This document shows, one piece after another, positions 7,691 to 9,830 of a stretch of DNA of 9,830 nt. Source of the DNA: Caryophanales bacterium UBA4951 (GTDB lineage Bacteria > Bacillota_I > Bacilli_A > RFN20 > CAG-826). The notes beneath the pieces were generated by a model that saw nothing but the letters and a program-made list of their open reading frames with translations, did not search any database and was not told the DNA's origin. The DNA lies in NCBI GenBank assembly GCA_002397465.1, contig DHAP01000021.1, positions 1 through 9,830 of the forward strand. The letters run 5' to 3'. The stretch's first letter is position 1. Every line of letters starts with the position of its first letter. A program made the position numbers and the translations under genes.

Positions 7691-8585
7691 AAAATACCTA
7701 TTGCTCTTGGTTTTGCCGTTGGCTTTGTTGACCAGCTGCTCGGAATCTTCCTTCGTCGTGGCGGGACGCTACACGTCCAATGAGTTCAAGGACAATTACT
7801 ATACGATCCATGAATTCACGGATTCTGACCTCACCAAGGAAAAGAAGAGCGCCGATATCTATTACCCAAGCTTCTCCGAAGGAATCGGAGGCGATGACTC
7901 TTCTTATGGCGGCATCGATAGAAAAGGGGCCAAGAGCCTCTTCCCATCCATTTTCAACTACACCGACCCAACGACTGGCGAGAGCTCTACTTTGGAGACC
8001 GCCTCGATCAAGGATTGGACGCCTGCTAATGAAGGCGATGATTCCAGTTTCATCGGCAAGTCTTTTGGCCGCACCAAATGCTTGGGACGGACTGACCCTG
8101 CCTTCAAATACGGCGTCACCAGCAAACTCTATAACGGACAGATGTATTGCCGCGGTTATCATAATGCCGCCTTGTTCCAAGTTGGGAGCGATGGCTTCTC
8201 GACCATCTTCCCAAAGACTCTGGAGACCGGAGATTATTTCCTGATGTCCTTCAGGGGCGGTTCCACGGCTGGGGATGGCAGAAATACCTACGTCGACCTC
8301 AACCTTCGTTTTATCTACGAGGCTGACGGCGGCTATGAATACGTCAGCATCAAAGCCAACGATGTTCACGAGACCACTGACGTGAGCGGCGAAAGCGACA
8401 TCTTCTTCGCCTTCTCTTTCTCTAGTATCGGCATTGACCCGGTCGGCATCAAAGGCTTCGAGATGTACTTCTCGGGCGTCTACGATCCATCACATGACGA
8501 AAGCACGACCCCAACCATTGAAGTCGACAATTATTTCGCCCTCATGGTCTATGAGGTCATGTTCCCGGATTCTACTTGGCGTTAG
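7680..8585 (+). CDS. Unrecognised secreted lipoprotein of a surface-glycan operon
   Basis: 301 residues. Lys-rich N-terminus, hydrophobic core LLLLVLPLALL (7-17) and lipobox LTSC with lipidated Cys20, so anchored outside the membrane. The mature part is rich in Asp, Ser, Tyr, Phe and Gly, and alternates short beta-strands (FLMSFRGG, YVDLNLRFIYEADG, FAFSFSSIG, GFEMYFSGVYD). This looks like a carbohydrate-binding-type beta-sandwich, but no family is recognised. The ATG at 7680 is chosen because it directly begins the signal peptide, lies about nine bases after GGGG, and overlaps the end of the membrane protein by 11 bases; the in-frame ATG at 7623 would add 19 non-signal residues. Operon order suggests a task on the exported glycan (binding, modification or attachment), which is inference. 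Confidence 0.75.
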   Translation: MKNKKYLLLLVLPLALLTSCSESSFVVAGRYTSNEFKDNYYTIHEFTDSDLTKEKKSADIYYPSFSEGIGGDDSSYGGIDRKGAKSLFPSIFNYTDPTTGESSTLETASIKDWTPANEGDDSSFIGKSFGRTKCLGRTDPAFKYGVTSKLYNGQMYCRGYHNAALFQVGSDGFSTIFPKTLETGDYFLMSFRGGSTAGDGRNTYVDLNLRFIYEADGGYEYVSIKANDVHETTDVSGESDIFFAFSFSSIGIDPVGIKGFEMYFSGVYDPSHDESTTPTIEVDNYFALMVYEVMFPDSTWR

Positions 8586-9492
8586 GTTTCAGATACTTAG
8601 AGATATCAAGCCATTTCCCTTGGATGAAATCGGCTTCGTCGTCATCGAATATCAAAGTCCCTTTGGCGGGCGTGAAAGTCATCTCGCTGAAATAGACTTT
8701 TCCGTTCACGTCATAGAGATCGACCCTCACGAAGGGGAATCTTTTGGCTAGTGATTCCGCTAAAACAACCATCTCATCGAAATTATCGGGTTTCTTAAGC
8801 GGGGTATCTGATTTGAGCCAGCCATTGAACTGGGAGCCATCAAACGGGGCCCAGTCGATGTAGTACTGGGTGTAACGGATGTCTTTTCCGCGGTTGGTCA
8901 CGACATAGAGGTTTCGGGCTTTTCCGTTATAGACATGAATCTTGTACTCGATGGGGAGATGGCCATCTTCCATCAAGAGCTTCTCGATGATGATCTGCGG
9001 TTTGATTTTGCTGTAGTGCCTCTCCATGGTCTTTTTGCCATAGTCGGTATGAAGGCACTTCTCAAAGTATTCTTTGCTCTTCTCAAGGTCCAAGTCTTTC
9101 TTGTGGTAGACGATTTGGTTGAACCCAGAGGCGTGGCTGCACTTCATGACGAAAGACTCAGGCAGCTTGTCGAAGTCGATGTCATCAAAAGAGTCATAGA
9201 CGCCATAGATGGGGACGAGATATTGCTCAAGGCCTAATTCTTTGAGGTATTCCCTGACTCCGACGCGCCCGGCGCATCTAGAGACCTCATCGTCTTTTGG
9301 ATAGACGTATAGACGGAGGTATTGGAGCTTCTCGGTGTAGCGCACCGGATTCTTGAGATTGAGTTTGTGGTGGGTGATGTATTGGTATTGGTATTTCACG
9401 TAAGAAGTAGGTGATAAGGTTTTCACGATTCCCCGGAAGGGGCTCACCAAAGCCCGCTTGAGCTTATTCTCATGGAGTCTTTTTGCTAGCAT
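8572..9492 (-). CDS. TupA-like ATP-grasp protein of cell-surface glycan synthesis
   Basis: About 306 residues from the ATG at 9492. It matches the TupA-like ATP-grasp family (PF14305, recalled): KNPVRYTEKLQYLRLY near the N-terminus, VREYL, LVPIYGVYDSFDDIDF, FVMKCSHASG (a nucleotide-binding strand), QIIIEKLL, and PFVRVDLYDVNGKVYFSEMTFTP near the C-terminus, where the Asp and Glu residues would hold magnesium and ATP. TupA builds teichuronopeptide in Bacillus; relatives sit in capsule and exopolysaccharide loci and may ligate amino acids or other acids onto glycans. Two longer starts are in frame: ATG at 9534 and TTG at 9537, both without a Shine-Dalgarno sequence. I favour 9492 because a TATACT box lies seven bases before it and the extra 14-15 residues do not look like family sequence. 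The gene ends inside the lipoprotein gene, convergent, overlapping by 14 bases. Confidence 0.85.
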   Translation of the reverse strand: MLAKRLHENKLKRALVSPFRGIVKTLSPTSYVKYQYQYITHHKLNLKNPVRYTEKLQYLRLYVYPKDDEVSRCAGRVGVREYLKELGLEQYLVPIYGVYDSFDDIDFDKLPESFVMKCSHASGFNQIVYHKKDLDLEKSKEYFEKCLHTDYGKKTMERHYSKIKPQIIIEKLLMEDGHLPIEYKIHVYNGKARNLYVVTNRGKDIRYTQYYIDWAPFDGSQFNGWLKSDTPLKKPDNFDEMVVLAESLAKRFPFVRVDLYDVNGKVYFSEMTFTPAKGTLIFDDDEADFIQGKWLDISKYLKPNAK

Positions 9493-9505
9493 AAGTGAAA
9501 GTATA
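9493..9505 (-). promoter_or_regulatory. Putative -10 element giving a leaderless TupA-like transcript
   Basis: On the minus strand TATACT (9505-9500) matches five of six consensus bases, is preceded by TG, and ends seven bases before the ATG at 9492. Transcription would begin at the start codon itself. No good -35 hexamer was found at 16-18 bases. If the longer start at 9534 were used, this box would lie inside the coding region and be irrelevant. Confidence 0.4.
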
Positions 9506-9609
9506 CACCTCTTGGGTCCGCTTTTTATTCTCATCAAGAAGGATGAATTAACTTCGCGGGGCTTCTAGATAAACATATGCTCATTTCTATTCATGAAGAG
9601 CCATCCGTG

Positions 9610-9618
9610 TGAGATAAT
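9610..9618 (+). promoter_or_regulatory. Putative extended -10 element before the GT4 gene
   Basis: TGAGATAAT reads as an extended -10 (TG, one base, then GATAAT, five of six). It ends six bases before the GTG at 9625, so the transcript would begin at or next to the start codon, and there is no Shine-Dalgarno sequence. TTCATG at 9590-9595 stands 17 bases upstream as a weak -35. Apart from the promoter-like boxes at its two edges, nothing else was recognised in the divergent gap from 9493 to 9624. Confidence 0.45.
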
Positions 9619-9624
9619 CATCCC

Positions 9625-9830
9625 GTGAGAATTTTGGTCGTCTGCCAATATTACTACCCAGAGAATTTCGTCATCACTCCAATATGCGAGTCGTTAGTGA
9701 GAAGGGGCCACGAGGTTTTTGTCGTGACTGGGAAACCCAATTATGGCTTTGGCAAGATCGCGGACGGCTACGAGAACGTCGTCGACGAGGACATCAACGG
9801 GGTCCATGTCCACCGCCTTAAACTGGTGGC
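9625..9830 (+). CDS. GT4 family glycosyltransferase, WcaI-like, N-terminal part only
   Basis: 68 codons are visible before the window ends, with no stop. The residues give the first Rossmann half of a GT4/GT-B glycosyltransferase of the WcaI type: RILVVCQYYYPENF at 2-15, then ICESLVRRGHEVFVVTG (helix and second strand), PNYGFGK, and NGVHVHRLKLV. The start is GTG at 9625, read as Met; it places the first beta-strand at residue 2 as usual for the family. No Shine-Dalgarno sequence precedes it. Such enzymes transfer a sugar from a nucleotide sugar to a lipid-linked acceptor in capsule or exopolysaccharide synthesis. The substrate cannot be judged from this part. Confidence 0.85.
   Translation, partial: MRILVVCQYYYPENFVITPICESLVRRGHEVFVVTGKPNYGFGKIADGYENVVDEDINGVHVHRLKLV

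Noticed and set aside
7698..8369. Minus-strand open frame opposite the lipoprotein gene
   Set aside because: The plus strand has a clean signal peptide, lipobox and operon coupling. The minus frame shows no recognisable domain.

Overview
The window reads as bacterial chromosome from a polysaccharide-degrading member of the Bacillota. By eye the GC content is balanced and third positions favour C and G. Two proteins carry lipobox signal peptides, operons are tight with ATGA/GTGA overlaps, and the gene content (two GH53 galactanases, a TupA-like ATP-grasp protein, a WcaI-like GT4) fits a gut or rumen Bacilli lineage. That placement is inference; no rRNA or other marker gene is present. TGA is a real stop here: the junctions at 4147-4150 and 6290-6293 use it as the stop of one gene overlapping the start of the next.

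Region 1 (38-5268, + strand) is a probable pectic galactan operon. It encodes a lipoprotein GH53 endo-beta-1,4-galactanase with an Ig-like domain and a CBM61-like C-terminus, a 604-residue cytoplasmic protein with a NodB/deacetylase-like N-terminal part, an 86-residue zinc-ribbon protein, and a second GH53 without a signal peptide. A strong intrinsic terminator at 5281-5314 closes it. The notable defect is an in-frame TGA at 1862-1864 in the first gene. The frame stays open for 72 more codons to TAA at 2081-2083, and those codons complete the carbohydrate-binding domain. The likely scheme is galactan cutting at the cell surface and further cutting of imported oligosaccharides inside, with the other two proteins in unknown roles.

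Region 2 (5355-8585, + strand) is a compact three-gene surface-glycan operon: a GT-D-like putative glycosyltransferase, a roughly 12-TM Wzy/O-antigen-ligase-like membrane protein, and an unrecognised lipoprotein. Region 3 (8572-9492 or longer, - strand) is a TupA-like ATP-grasp protein that overlaps the lipoprotein gene tail to tail by 14 bases. Region 4 (9625 to the window end, + strand) is the N-terminus of a GT4 glycosyltransferase, divergent from region 3. Regions 2-4 look like part of a cell-surface polysaccharide locus.

The three first-in-transcript genes of regions 2-4 lack a Shine-Dalgarno sequence and have a -10-like hexamer only 6-9 bases before the start codon, whereas most operon-internal genes have good Shine-Dalgarno sequences. 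This suggests leaderless or near-leaderless transcripts. No tRNA, rRNA, CRISPR array, insertion sequence or long repeat was seen, and no stretch over 300 bases lacks a gene.
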